A DNA stretch of 64,000 nucleotides from JAGQSZ01 sp049647585 (GCA_049647585.1 JBARXY010000008.1:16273-80272), one strand, 5' to 3'. Counted from the stretch's first letter, positions 33,697 to 42,643 are shown. Notes: a model not told the origin generated them from the letters alone. Translations and numbers: made by a program.

Positions 33697-34347
33697 TCAG
33701 CAGATCATCTTCAGACGAGCCCGGCGAGCCTTCAGCAGGGCGATTGAATCGTCACTGAGCCCGGCGCTGACCCCTTGGTCCGTCGTCGCCAGGAGGTCCC
33801 GGAAATCGCAGTTGCTGACCTCGGAGCGGTCGCCTCGGATTGGGGATGTCACCTGGATGTCCTCGCCGTTCACCTGGAATTCGACCGAGCGGACAGCTGC
33901 CTGCTGGGTGACGGTGAGCACTATCTGAGCGATGGCCTGCTGGCGGGAAACCCCGACCACGTTGTCGAAGGCCTGGGAGAGGTTGACGACCAATCTGCTG
34001 CCCCGGAGCTTGCTGGCGATGAGCGTTGTTCCTGCTGGAATCGACGAATACGCCCCGACCTCGCTCAGCGGCTTCGGGGGAGCCTTGAGCAGAGCTTCGA
34101 TCAGCGTCTTCGCGGACCTGTCGGACAGGAGTGTGGTCGCAGGAACTATGGCCCCCTCGGCAACGTAGTAGAGGACCCCTTCGACTCCGCCCTGCGCTTG
34201 ATCAGCCAGTGTCGTTGTGGTGGACAGCTGAGCCTCGACGGTACGCGGCGTGTGGTCCATGTTGATTCCGCATCCGGCCAGGACCATGCCCAGTACGAGG
34301 AGGACTGCGCCTAGCCGTCGCGGCAGGTCCCGGAGCGACGTGGTCAT
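33697..34347 (-). CDS. GerMN-domain lipoprotein, short LpqB-like
   Basis: The 216-residue product has a signal peptide with the lipobox VLAGC (Cys about 26), then a single GerMN domain (about 55-165). The domain shows GVLYYVAEGAIVPATTLL, IPAGTTLIASKLRGSRLVVNLS and VLTVTQQAAVRSVEFQVNG. In mycobacteria LpqB modulates the MtrAB system but is more than twice this length and has a beta-propeller after the GerMN domain; that part is missing here. The ATGA overlap with the MtrB-like gene supports the same role. Extracytoplasmic, membrane anchored. Confidence 0.88.
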   Translation of the reverse strand: MTTSLRDLPRRLGAVLLVLGMVLAGCGINMDHTPRTVEAQLSTTTTLADQAQGGVEGVLYYVAEGAIVPATTLLSDRSAKTLIEALLKAPPKPLSEVGAYSSIPAGTTLIASKLRGSRLVVNLSQAFDNVVGVSRQQAIAQIVLTVTQQAAVRSVEFQVNGEDIQVTSPIRGDRSEVSNCDFRDLLATTDQGVSAGLSDDSIALLKARRARLKMIC

Positions 34348-36056
34348 TCTGCGTCCTCGGTCTCTGGACCCATCGATGGCAACACACCCGTCAGGGCGAA
34401 CGCTTCGGCCTCTTCGGGGGAAACAGACGAGAGTGCCTCGTGGTCATCGGAGTAGACCGGCTCGATCACGGGAAGTTCCAGCACGAACCTGGACCCGGGG
34501 CCACCGTCGTGACGGTCCTCGACCCAGACTCGACCACCCTGCAGCCTGGCGTGCTCGGCCGCAAGGGCGAGCCCCAGACCGACGCCCATGTCGATCCCTC
34601 GACTTCCGCCCTGGTCTCCTCGGTTGAAGCGATCGAAGATCTTGTCGCGTTGGTTCTCGGGAACTCCCGGACCACTGTCTTCCACGGCAATGCGCACCGA
34701 TCTGCCGAGCCCGACTCCATCTCCCTGCTCCGGTTCCGGGTCGACCTCGACCTCAACGGCTGTGGCGCCGTCCCCGTACTTCTTTGCGTTGTCAACGAAG
34801 TTGGCGAGGACTCGGACAAGGCGCCGCTTGTCGCAGGCCATGATCAACTCTGCCGCTTCGTCGGTGGCCTCGACCGGAATCGGATCCGGGGATGTCATCC
34901 GGACAGCGGCAGTCACGGTCGGTACAAGTGCGACCGCGTCCAGTTCAAGACGTACTGCGCCAGCGTCGAATCGGGAGATTTCGAGGAGGTCTTCGACGAG
35001 CTGTGTGAACCGCTGCATATCGAGGGTCAACAGATCGAGTGCCCGTTGGGACCGTTCCGGCAGAACGTCGCGGTTGTTCCTGAGTACCTCGATGGAGGCG
35101 TTGAGGGTCGTCAGCGGCGAACGCAGCTCATGGCTCACGTCGCTGGCGAAGCGCGCATCACGATTGATCCGGTCTTCGAGTGCCGAGACCATTTCATTGA
35201 AGTTTGCGACCAGCGGCGCCAGATCGACGTCGTTGACGTAGTCGTCGTAGTCGATGCGGGTGTCGAGCTGACCCAGTGCGACGGCCTCTGCGGCCTCGCC
35301 GATCCGACCGAGCGGCTTGAGGGCGTACCTGCTCGACCAGTAGCTGAGAACCACTGCCAGGGCGGTGGCCACGATCGTGACTATCACCAGCCCGACCCTC
35401 ATGGTGCGCAGCGCCGAGTTGATGTCTTCGAGAGAGTGGATCTGGAAGTAGCTCGCATCGGAGCCGGGGATCGCAATGCCTATCGCCAGTAGGGGCTCGT
35501 TGCGGGCCGAGAACCTCATGATCGAGTTCTTGCGGTCGATCGTCACCTCTCGAACCATCGCGGTCGGGAGCGTGTCCACGCCGTACCTGGGGTTGAGGGA
35601 CACGGTGGTGGGCTCGTCCACCGATGACCCCGACGGAGTGACTATCAGCGACGGTGATCCGGTGTCGGGAAGGGAGCTGAGTAGCGTCTGGAGATTCGAG
35701 GTCTCGGCCCCCGCAAGTCCGCCACGAATTGTCTCGGCGTTGGCAAGCGCCTGGGTGGTCACACCCTTCTCACGGGTGTCGATGAGTGTGCTGCGTCCGA
35801 CGGCAAGGGTCGTGAACGCAAGGATCAGGGATATCAGCAGGGACACGAACGTCACCGCGAAGGTGATCCGAGCACGTAGGCCGATCTGACTTCCCCGGTG
35901 GAACGTTCGGAAGGCGGCACCGTGCTGGGCTTCTCCCGACTGTTCCTTCGCCGGAGCCTTGGAGGGGTTCGCCGCCGGAGCTTTGCCCCTGCCGGTCGAG
36001 CTTCCACCACCGGGTGTGGAACTCGTTGGTGCGGCCTTGTCGGAGCTTGAAGCCAT
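34344..36056 (-). CDS. mtrB: MtrB-like sensor histidine kinase
   Basis: The 570-residue protein has a Ser/Pro/Ala-rich cytoplasmic N-terminus (1-58), TM1 at about 65-88, an extracytoplasmic loop to about 218, TM2 at about 220-242, HAMP (about 243-295), and a HisKA box with His about 309 (DARFASDVSHELRSPLTTL). The HATPase motifs are N, D and G boxes (FVDNAKKYG, VEDSGPGVP, GVGLGLAL). This is the layout of MtrB, which with MtrA controls cell-wall and division genes in actinobacteria. It lies between MtrA-like and LpqB-like genes in the conserved order. Symbol given by context and architecture. Confidence 0.9.
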   Translation of the reverse strand: MASSSDKAAPTSSTPGGGSSTGRGKAPAANPSKAPAKEQSGEAQHGAAFRTFHRGSQIGLRARITFAVTFVSLLISLILAFTTLAVGRSTLIDTREKGVTTQALANAETIRGGLAGAETSNLQTLLSSLPDTGSPSLIVTPSGSSVDEPTTVSLNPRYGVDTLPTAMVREVTIDRKNSIMRFSARNEPLLAIGIAIPGSDASYFQIHSLEDINSALRTMRVGLVIVTIVATALAVVLSYWSSRYALKPLGRIGEAAEAVALGQLDTRIDYDDYVNDVDLAPLVANFNEMVSALEDRINRDARFASDVSHELRSPLTTLNASIEVLRNNRDVLPERSQRALDLLTLDMQRFTQLVEDLLEISRFDAGAVRLELDAVALVPTVTAAVRMTSPDPIPVEATDEAAELIMACDKRRLVRVLANFVDNAKKYGDGATAVEVEVDPEPEQGDGVGLGRSVRIAVEDSGPGVPENQRDKIFDRFNRGDQGGSRGIDMGVGLGLALAAEHARLQGGRVWVEDRHDGGPGSRFVLELPVIEPVYSDDHEALSSVSPEEAEAFALTGVLPSMGPETEDAE

Positions 36057-36064
36057 CTCGAATT

Positions 36065-36763
36065 TCAGGGCTGGAGGCGGTAGCCGAGGCCGCGGACGGT
36101 GACAACGTGGTCAGGATTGGCGGGATCGGATTCGACCTTGGTGCGGAGCCTCCTGACATGGACATCGACAAGCCTCCCGTCGCCGAACACTCCATGCCCC
36201 CAGACCCGTTCGAGCAGGTCCTCTCGCGAGAAAACCTTGCCGGGGCTGTTGGCCAACTCGACCAGGAGTCGGAACTCTGTCTTGGTCAGGTGAACCTGTT
36301 CACCGTCGCGGTTGACCACCCCTTCCTGCGGGATGATTTCAAGGTCACCGAAACGCAGGTGCGGGTTGCCGGGCTGGACCGGTCGGGCACGTCGCAGCAT
36401 TGCCCGGATGCGAGCGGACAGCTCCTTCGGCTGGAGCGGCTTGGTCATGTAGTCGTCGGCTCCGGCCTCGAGGCCGGCGACGACGTCGTGAGTGTCCGCA
36501 CGGGCAGTCACCATGATTATCGGGACGTCGCTCTTGCGGCGGATCGACCGGCATACCTCGAAACCGTCGATACCCGGCAACATGATGTCGATCAGAACGA
36601 CGTCGGTCGGATTGCGCCCGAACTTGACGATGGCGTCTTCGCCCGTGTCGGACTCCTCGACGTGCCAGCCCTCGTCCTCGAGTGCCAGCTTCACGGAACT
36701 TCGGATGCGTTCGTCGTCCTCGACATAAAGAATTCGTGTACCCACGCCCACAGTCTCGCCCAT
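36065..36763 (-). CDS. mtrA: MtrA-like OmpR-family response regulator
   Basis: The 232-residue regulator is read from ATG 36763 (GTG 36745 also possible). The receiver domain has the phospho-acceptor Asp about 59 (VVLIDIMLPGIDG), the switch Thr in MVTARAD and the Lys in TKPLQPKEL. The C-terminal winged helix (about 135-230) carries LTKTEFRLLVELANSPGKVF and VDVHVRRLRTKVE. It is the partner of the kinase 8 bp downstream, and in actinobacteria this pair is usually essential and governs wall hydrolases and division. It is the first gene of the three-gene cassette. Confidence 0.92.
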   Translation of the reverse strand: MGETVGVGTRILYVEDDERIRSSVKLALEDEGWHVEESDTGEDAIVKFGRNPTDVVLIDIMLPGIDGFEVCRSIRRKSDVPIIMVTARADTHDVVAGLEAGADDYMTKPLQPKELSARIRAMLRRARPVQPGNPHLRFGDLEIIPQEGVVNRDGEQVHLTKTEFRLLVELANSPGKVFSREDLLERVWGHGVFGDGRLVDVHVRRLRTKVESDPANPDHVVTVRGLGYRLQP

Positions 36764-36787
36764 CGGAGCCGACGATGGGGACTCGGC

Positions 36788-37660
36788 TCAGACCCGACCG
36801 GCTCCGAGCGAGGACAGAAGCTGCTGCAACGGATCGAACAGGTCGGCCCGGCAGGCGAGAACTGACTCGGGTAGATCCGGTCCTCCGGTTATCGGACCCA
36901 CCCTGGCCCCGGCTTCGGTGGCTATCAACTGTCCGGCGGCCAGATCCCAGATGGCGAGTCCAACCTCGAAGTACGCGTCGACCCGTCCCGACGCTACAGA
37001 GCACAGATCGAGTGCAGCGGCCCCCATCCGACGGATGTCGCGAATCTGGGGAAGTAGTTCCGCCACCACCCGTCCCTGGCGCCCTCGCCGCTCGGCTGAA
37101 TAGCCGAAGCCGGTCGCTACGAGCGCCTCGCCCACAGATCCGACGGCGCTGCCAGCGGTATCGGAAAGGCGAAGCTGGCGGTCGTTGCAGAACGCGCCTC
37201 CGCCCAGAGTTGCGGAATACATGCGGCCGTGGGTCGGGTCGGCCACCACAGCCGCCACGACCTGCCCGTCCACCTCGGCAGCGATTGACACGTTGTAGCC
37301 GGGGTGGTCATAGACGTAGTTCGTTGTCCCATCGATGGGATCCACGTACCAGGTCGCGGTGACGTCGCCCTCCGACGCCTGCTCGGCCGGGACCGGATTG
37401 GCCTCGTTCTCCTCGCCGACGATGACGTCGGTTGGTCGTGCGGCCAGGATCGTCGCCCGGATGAGGCGCTCCGAGGCGCGATCCATTTCGGTCACGTGGT
37501 CGGTGGCGCTCGACTTCGTGTCCACACGAAGCTCGCTCGGGCGATTGTCGTGAATCAGGGTCACAGCAGACCGGGCAGCGGTCATGGCGATTGACAGGAG
37601 ATCTCCGTACAGCGGCGGAACCTCGCTCAATGTGTTGGGCTCACCCACCAGTGAACTCAA
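36788..37660 (-). CDS. Inositol monophosphatase-family phosphatase
   Basis: The 290-residue enzyme has IMPase metal sites: GEEN (about 98-101), WYVDPIDGTTNYVY (about 123-136) with the DPIDGTTN signature, and the C-terminal IWDLAAGQLIATEAGA. Likely substrates are myo-inositol phosphate (for phosphatidylinositol) or related sugar phosphates. The TTG 37660 start overlaps the TGA of the upstream small membrane-protein gene (TTGA); GTG 37648 is an alternative. It lies next to mtrA but has its own upstream partner gene. Confidence 0.9.
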   Translation of the reverse strand: MSSLVGEPNTLSEVPPLYGDLLSIAMTAARSAVTLIHDNRPSELRVDTKSSATDHVTEMDRASERLIRATILAARPTDVIVGEENEANPVPAEQASEGDVTATWYVDPIDGTTNYVYDHPGYNVSIAAEVDGQVVAAVVADPTHGRMYSATLGGGAFCNDRQLRLSDTAGSAVGSVGEALVATGFGYSAERRGRQGRVVAELLPQIRDIRRMGAAALDLCSVASGRVDAYFEVGLAIWDLAAGQLIATEAGARVGPITGGPDLPESVLACRADLFDPLQQLLSSLGAGRV

Positions 37661-37959
37661 TCATCCTTGGAGCGGATTGTTTCCCATTCGCCGAAGGCAC
37701 GGAGGGTGAGCACGGACACGACCGCTACACCTCCGGCGCCCAGAAGAATGGACAGAAACGTGATGAATCCCACAGCGGTGCCGCCGAATCCGGCGAGAGT
37801 TGCGAATGAGTGTCCGATCGTTCCGCCTGCCCCGGCCCCGATGAAGACGGCGACGAAGGCCAGCAGTCTGGCGAGCACCGATGGGAGCGCTGAGTCTGGT
37901 CCGGTGGCGGGAGAAACCGGCTGGTCCTCCCGAGACCGGCGGTCCGCTGCTGAGGTCAT
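37657..37959 (-). CDS. Small two-TM membrane protein
   Basis: The 100-residue protein from ATG 37959 has a charged N-terminus (MTSAADRRSREDQP) and two hydrophobic helices (about 27-52 and 58-84) rich in Gly and Ala. It ends in an acidic SKDD tail. Translationally coupled to the inositol phosphatase gene by overlap. No function is recognised; a resemblance to AtpI-type two-helix proteins is superficial. Small size limits confidence. Confidence 0.65.
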   Translation of the reverse strand: MTSAADRRSREDQPVSPATGPDSALPSVLARLLAFVAVFIGAGAGGTIGHSFATLAGFGGTAVGFITFLSILLGAGGVAVVSVLTLRAFGEWETIRSKDD

Positions 37960-38160
37960 TTGTCCAAGTGTACGACGAGCCCAGGTGGCCTGTAATTCGA
38001 GGTCTGCTGACGACTCTCGAACACGGCAAGTCAATGTTCAAGTCGAGCCTTGGGCCTGACGAAAATAGAACGAGTGCTGATTCTCCGTTGGGGAATCTCC
38101 CCACAGACGGATTGCGCCCGACGGGGTACTCATTATTTGATCGAAGTAGGAGATTCATCA

Positions 38161-38928
38161 GTGCAGACTTCCCTGGTCCCGAGAGAGCTACTCGTCCCAC
38201 CGCGGCGACTTGGTCAACTACTGGCCAGCGCGCGGATCTCGCAGGGCTTCAGTCTTGATGAGGCCGCATGGGAACTGGGTCCCAAATGGAGCTCGCTTTC
38301 GCTGCTCGAGATTGAGACAGGTCACCGAACTGCAACCGACGCGGATCTGCGTTCGTTGACCGACTTCTACGGCATCGTCACAGACTCCTTGATTCCGGAG
38401 CGGTCGAAACTGCAACTCGACCTGACCGAGGGTGTCCTTTCAGCCGGTCATCACGCAACCAAGCTGGGTAACGACAAGGTTCATCGCCGCGATGTCCTCT
38501 CCAGCTACCTGTCCATGGTCTATGTGATGCGTGACATCAAGCCGGGCCACGCCGTTCCACTTCGCCTGGATGACCTCGCGACTTTGTCGGTGGCCCTCGA
38601 GAGCCCTCGTCGGGCCATCGAGGACGAGCTTCGACTGATGATGATCAACGAGGCCGGAAACCTCGGTAAGCGGACCTCCCGACTACGCGGCCGACTCCTC
38701 ATTCCGATCATCGGAGTGGTCGTGGCCGTAACGGTTGCCGGAACCCTGTTGCTGGTGGCCGAGGACAGTGGAGCTGCGGAACTTCCGAACGGCCAGAAAG
38801 ATGTCGCCACCAACGTCGTGGACGGGGATTCAGTGGCCCCGACCGGCGCACCGGTCGACATTGATCAGGCAGCGTTCCAAGAGCGGCTCCCGGACGGAAC
38901 CCCCGGGCCGGTTCAATTTCGGGACTGA
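38161..38928 (+). CDS. Membrane-anchored HTH (XRE-type) protein
   Basis: The 255-residue protein starts at GTG 38161, chosen because AGGAG lies 8 nt upstream. A Cro/RodZ-type helix-turn-helix covers about 15-70 (LGQLLASARISQGFSLDEAA, then ELGPKWSSLSLLEIETGH). One membrane span lies at about 183-208 (RLLIPIIGVVVAVTVAGTLLLVA), followed by a short extracytoplasmic Asp/Pro-rich tail. The layout matches RodZ-like cytoskeletal adaptors and anti-sigma-type sensors. The first gene of a short plus-strand run with a cupredoxin. Function inferred from topology only. Confidence 0.75.
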   Translation: MQTSLVPRELLVPPRRLGQLLASARISQGFSLDEAAWELGPKWSSLSLLEIETGHRTATDADLRSLTDFYGIVTDSLIPERSKLQLDLTEGVLSAGHHATKLGNDKVHRRDVLSSYLSMVYVMRDIKPGHAVPLRLDDLATLSVALESPRRAIEDELRLMMINEAGNLGKRTSRLRGRLLIPIIGVVVAVTVAGTLLLVAEDSGAAELPNGQKDVATNVVDGDSVAPTGAPVDIDQAAFQERLPDGTPGPVQFRD

Positions 38929-38955
38929 GATATCTCCGCGGCTAGTCTCCGAAAT

Positions 38956-39390
38956 ATGTTCGCTAAGAAGCTTGGTCCGGTTGCCGCTGGAGTTTGTGCG
39001 CTGATTCTGGTCAGCGGATGTGGAAGTTCGGATGCCTCCGCAAAGGCGTCGGACAAGGCCTCCGGGGCCTCAGATACCGAGGAAACGGTCAACTGGACCG
39101 ACAAGACCGGTCAGGGTGCCGTTGAGATCGATGCTCGGGACAATTCGTTCAACGCAAAGTTCGTCACTGTTTCGCCCGGCACAAAGGTGACCTTCGACAA
39201 CAAGGGTCGTAACCCGCACAACGTCATCGCAGTCGACAAGGGCAAATTCGAGACGGTCGAAGTCCAGGACTTCCAGCCGGGCGACACCGACGTTCGCACC
39301 TTCGACGAGCCCGGAGAGTACGCCTACTACTGCAGCCTCCATGGAACGCCGACCAAGGGCATGGTCGGCCGTATCAAGGTCGTCGAGTAG
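38956..39390 (+). CDS. Plastocyanin-like copper lipoprotein
   Basis: The 144-residue exported cupredoxin has a signal peptide with lipobox ILVSGC (Cys 22), a Ser/Ala/Lys linker, and then a blue-copper fold. Ligands are His88 (GRNPHNV), Cys126 and His129 (YYCSLHG) and probably Met136 (TPTKGM). Expected role: extracytoplasmic one-electron transfer or copper binding. A perfect palindrome GAGATATCTC (38927-38936) lies between the preceding stop codon and this ATG and might be an operator. Next gene is convergent. Confidence 0.9.
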   Translation: MFAKKLGPVAAGVCALILVSGCGSSDASAKASDKASGASDTEETVNWTDKTGQGAVEIDARDNSFNAKFVTVSPGTKVTFDNKGRNPHNVIAVDKGKFETVEVQDFQPGDTDVRTFDEPGEYAYYCSLHGTPTKGMVGRIKVVE

Positions 39391-39406
39391 ATCTGAGTAC
39401 CCGACC

Positions 39407-39426
39407 CCGGCCCCGGTGGCGGCCGG
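39407..39426. terminator. Possible bidirectional terminator hairpin
   Basis: The inverted repeat CCGGCC (39407-39412) and GGCCGG (39421-39426) with an 8-nt loop lies between the convergent cupredoxin and DUF1996 genes. It has a short stem and no T-tract, so the call is tentative. Confidence 0.35.
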
Positions 39427-40548
39427 TTACCCGGTGAACAGGGATTCCTCGCCACGGTTGGACGACAGGGCGCACACGACTTCGCGGTGCAGACAGAGTT
39501 CGATCTCCTGCACCAGAGCCTTCTGGTGCCAAGCGTTGATGAAGTCGGAGTGCAACCCGTTGATTCCGCCGGACGCCAGGCTGAGGTCGTGGCCGGAGCC
39601 ACTGATCGGATACGTGATCGCGAAGGTGAGCTGCGGAACGTGAACCGGATGGCTCGCCGGGCACAACCCCCCGGAGCTGTTCGCCATGTGGGATCGATGA
39701 TCCGCAGTGTCTGTATTGATCCCGTCCCAGCAGTCGGGGAACGTGATCACGCCGCGCAACGGCGCCGAGGCAGGGCAATCCGGAGGTACGGCGAATTGGA
39801 TCGACGAGGTCCCGCAGCTCCAGCCCGCAAGGTCAGGTGATTGTGGAGCCTCGGCGGTCGCATCTGCGTTGCCGGCGATGATCATCAGTCCGGGCGGATA
39901 AGCCTTGACCAACTTCGGGTCGACCCCCTTGCCTGCCCGGTAGTAGGCGGTCGACTTGGTGGGCGTGACGGCTTGGCCATGATCTCTTAGCTCCGGAGCC
40001 CAGTAGGCCGCCGTGTCGAGCTGCTTCTTACAGGTCGTGCCGCCCTTCAGGAGCGAGGCGAGCGTCGATGCGGAATCCGTCGTGGTGTTGCCGAAGAAGT
40101 TGTGCATATGGGAGTGGCCGACGGAGTGGCCCGCTGCACCTGAGGCCGCATTCGCATCGGTCCCGCCATCTGCTGGGCTGGGATGGGCAGATCCGAGATG
40201 GGCTGAATGTTCGGCGGCGGTTCCGGATCCGGGCTTGGAGGGATTGCTCGGAAAAACAATCGGATCGTCCGGGGCCGAATGGCTAAGCGCGCAATCCGTG
40301 ACGAACTGCCCGACGACTCCTTGGGGGCCGGTGTGTCGCGCCGGGGCCAAGGCCCCCGTGGCAGGAAGGTTGTCTACGTTGCTCTGCAGCTCCGGGTTGC
40401 TCTGCAGGTCCGGGTTGCTCTGCAGTTCCGGACGCGGCGCAGACGTGCCCGGTCCGAGAACCGCAGCGTTTGAATCGGTGCAAGCACCCAGCATCAGTCC
40501 AGCCACCAGAATGGCGGCCGGACCGATCACCGACCGTATCGAGATCAT
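39427..40548 (-). CDS. DUF1996-domain lipoprotein
   Basis: The 373-residue exported protein has a lipobox LMLGAC (Cys about 23). Three in-frame 18-bp repeats (40378-40431) encode an ELQSN/DLQSN array near residues 41-57. A DUF1996 domain spans about 145-350 with GHSHMHNFFGN, HRSHMANSSGG and HPVHVPQLTFAITYP. DUF1996 proteins are secreted, histidine-rich and often found near carbohydrate-active or polymer-degrading genes; enzymatic role unproven. ATG 40548 overlaps the stop of the beta-helix gene, so the two are probably made together. Confidence 0.85.
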   Translation of the reverse strand: MISIRSVIGPAAILVAGLMLGACTDSNAAVLGPGTSAPRPELQSNPDLQSNPELQSNVDNLPATGALAPARHTGPQGVVGQFVTDCALSHSAPDDPIVFPSNPSKPGSGTAAEHSAHLGSAHPSPADGGTDANAASGAAGHSVGHSHMHNFFGNTTTDSASTLASLLKGGTTCKKQLDTAAYWAPELRDHGQAVTPTKSTAYYRAGKGVDPKLVKAYPPGLMIIAGNADATAEAPQSPDLAGWSCGTSSIQFAVPPDCPASAPLRGVITFPDCWDGINTDTADHRSHMANSSGGLCPASHPVHVPQLTFAITYPISGSGHDLSLASGGINGLHSDFINAWHQKALVQEIELCLHREVVCALSSNRGEESLFTG

Positions 40549-41990
40549 GCGTCTGCCGGCTTCTCCGGGACCGCGATCTTCGAGACGTCAACCTTCTGGG
40601 GTCCCTTGAACCCGCCTGCAGGTGCGGCAGTAGCCGCCTTTGGCATGTTGTCCTGCTCTGCTGGGATCGGGGTCTTGTGGTACGTGTCATCCGGAGGCTT
40701 GGGAGCCGGGTTGCCCATCAGGTTCAACAGGTCCAGTGCTCCGGCGTTCCAGTCGCCGTTGTTGCCATCGCTGCCACAGGGTGCCAGGTCCTCGAGTCCG
40801 ATCGGGGCCGAAACCTTGAAGGTGTTGTCCGAGAAGCAGTTGCCCAGCGTCTCGGTGGTCTCGCCGGTGCCGAGCAGGTCGACCGTGCCGACCGCCAGGT
40901 CAGCAACCCGTGAATCCTCGATGACGTTTTCCTTGATGACATTGTCGAATGGATTCCAGAAGACGACGCAGCCCTTGAGGAGCCCTTCCACCGACTTGCA
41001 CTTGTCGGCGGGGATGGGCGGAACCTCTTTGTCGGCGGTCTCGGAGCAGGGGGTGTCCCATTCGGTGTGTGCGGGAGGAAGGTCGTTGGCGTCTTCTTCG
41101 GGGAATGGCACGAGGCCGATGCCGGTGCGGTCATGGTCCCAGACCAGGTTCCGCTCGACGGTGTTCTGCACTCCACCTGCGACGAGGATTCCGTTACCCA
41201 TCGCGAGAAGTGACACAGAAATGCCGGGTGCGTCCTGCTGGTTGTTCGAGTGGACCAGGTTTCCGACGACCGTGGTCTTCCGCTCGGGGTAGCAGAGCTC
41301 GTAGCTACCGCTGTTGGGGACGATGCCCGCACGGTTGAAGCGGAACGTGGAGTTGAGGATGTAGAGATCCCCGCCCGAGTTGGTGCCGGAGTAACCGAGA
41401 CCGTTGTACTCGCTCACAACGTTGTCGATCAGGGCGTTGCACTTGTAGCACTCGCCGATGTAGAAGCCGGCGTCCGGGCTACCCGAGGCATAGGAGTTGT
41501 CGAGTTGCCCGTTGACCGAGTCGAAGGCGTATACGCCGTAGTCGCCGTTGCGGTATGCGGTCAGGTACGACCCGCGGTATCCGTCCACTCCGGTCCAGAA
41601 GAAACCGTTGGAGGTGTAGTTCCTGGCAGTCATGTTCTCGATCACGACTCCGCCCGATTCCAGCACCCGGATGCCGTTCTCGAGTTTGAACTCTCCGTCG
41701 AGGATCACCTTGTTGCGGTCGAGCCCTCGGATCGTGATGTTCTCGGTAGAGACGTTGACGGCCTCCTTGTAGGTCCCGGGGCTCACCAGAACCAAGTCGC
41801 CGGGTGACGCTGCGTCGACCGCCTCTTGGATCGTCTTGTACTTGGCGGGTACGGCAAGGGTCGCCGGCTCGTTTGCACCGGTGTCCTTGGAGTTGTCCTT
41901 CGCCCCGTCGTCGGCACTGCTGCAGGCGCCTGCCACAAGTGCCACTGCAGCGACAATCGTTGCCAGAAGCTGGAAACGTCTTCTACTCAT
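40545..41990 (-). CDS. Exported right-handed parallel beta-helix lipoprotein
   Basis: The 481-residue product starts at ATG 41990. The signal peptide ends at lipobox LVAGAC (Cys about 23). Repeats of the PbH1/NosD type follow from about residue 50: KTIQEAVDAASPGDLVLVSPGTY, ITIRGLDRNKVILDG, GVVIENMTARNYTSNGF and later YILNSTFRFNRAGI. Asn/Gly-rich coils and paired cysteines (CYKC, CSETADKE...DKC) are spread along the helix. Such folds bind or cleave polysaccharides or mature copper enzymes (NosD). Clustered with DUF1996 and, convergently, with the cupredoxin. Substrate unknown. A longer frame upstream is antisense to the Nudix gene and rejected. Confidence 0.88.
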   Translation of the reverse strand: MSRRRFQLLATIVAAVALVAGACSSADDGAKDNSKDTGANEPATLAVPAKYKTIQEAVDAASPGDLVLVSPGTYKEAVNVSTENITIRGLDRNKVILDGEFKLENGIRVLESGGVVIENMTARNYTSNGFFWTGVDGYRGSYLTAYRNGDYGVYAFDSVNGQLDNSYASGSPDAGFYIGECYKCNALIDNVVSEYNGLGYSGTNSGGDLYILNSTFRFNRAGIVPNSGSYELCYPERKTTVVGNLVHSNNQQDAPGISVSLLAMGNGILVAGGVQNTVERNLVWDHDRTGIGLVPFPEEDANDLPPAHTEWDTPCSETADKEVPPIPADKCKSVEGLLKGCVVFWNPFDNVIKENVIEDSRVADLAVGTVDLLGTGETTETLGNCFSDNTFKVSAPIGLEDLAPCGSDGNNGDWNAGALDLLNLMGNPAPKPPDDTYHKTPIPAEQDNMPKAATAAPAGGFKGPQKVDVSKIAVPEKPADA

Positions 41991-42122
41991 CTTGGGAATC
42001 CCCCTGGATTTGTCGATCTCGGCTGACCGACGAACGGAATATAGCCGTCGAAGTATCGACAGAGTGGACTTGGAGAGGCTCCGATGCTGTCCGGTGGTTG
42101 CTATTGGGGGCACAATCAGGGG

Positions 42123-42629
42123 ATGCGCGACTGGGTCGTGGGTGGAGCTTTGATCGAATCCGGTGGTCCGGGCGGCGTGGGTACCCGTGTTCTCCTCGTC
42201 GAGAATCAGCGGCGCGGTGGGTCGCGGGACTGGACCACTCCGGGCGGCGTCATCGACGAGGGCGAGGAACTCTTGGAAGGCCTCGGGCGCGAAGTCCGCG
42301 AGGAGACGGGACTCGAGGTCGTGTCCTGGAGCGGACTTCTTTACGAGGTCCGTGTGCAGGCTCCCGGGCTGGGATGGCGTCTCCAGGTTGAGGTCCACCG
42401 TGCCGTCGACGTCGAGGGCGAGCTGTGCGTGGGTCAGGATCCCGACGGAATCGTCGTGGGTGCCGATTGGACCAGCCGTGATGACTGTCCCGGTCTGCTT
42501 CGCGCCGGTCCTTCCTGGGTCCACGAGCCACTGTCGGCGTGGCTGAAGGATGAGTTCGACTCCCCACGCCGCTTTGACTACGAGGTGGACGGAAGCTCCA
42601 TGGCCGACCTGACGGTCCGACGTGTCTGA
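42123..42629 (+). CDS. Nudix hydrolase
   Basis: The 168-residue protein from ATG 42123 has a full Nudix box GGVIDEGEELLEGLGREVRE ETGL at about 41-64 (GX5EX7REUXEEXGU). It hydrolyses nucleoside diphosphate-linked compounds; the specific substrate is not readable. The preceding NH2-terminal strand VVGGALIES and the insertion LVENQRRGGSRDWTTPGG are typical. It is 14 bp upstream of dinB, so nucleotide-pool cleaning and translesion synthesis may be co-expressed. Confidence 0.9.
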   Translation: MRDWVVGGALIESGGPGGVGTRVLLVENQRRGGSRDWTTPGGVIDEGEELLEGLGREVREETGLEVVSWSGLLYEVRVQAPGLGWRLQVEVHRAVDVEGELCVGQDPDGIVVGADWTSRDDCPGLLRAGPSWVHEPLSAWLKDEFDSPRRFDYEVDGSSMADLTVRRV

Positions 42630-42643
42630 ACAGGCAGGAAGTT

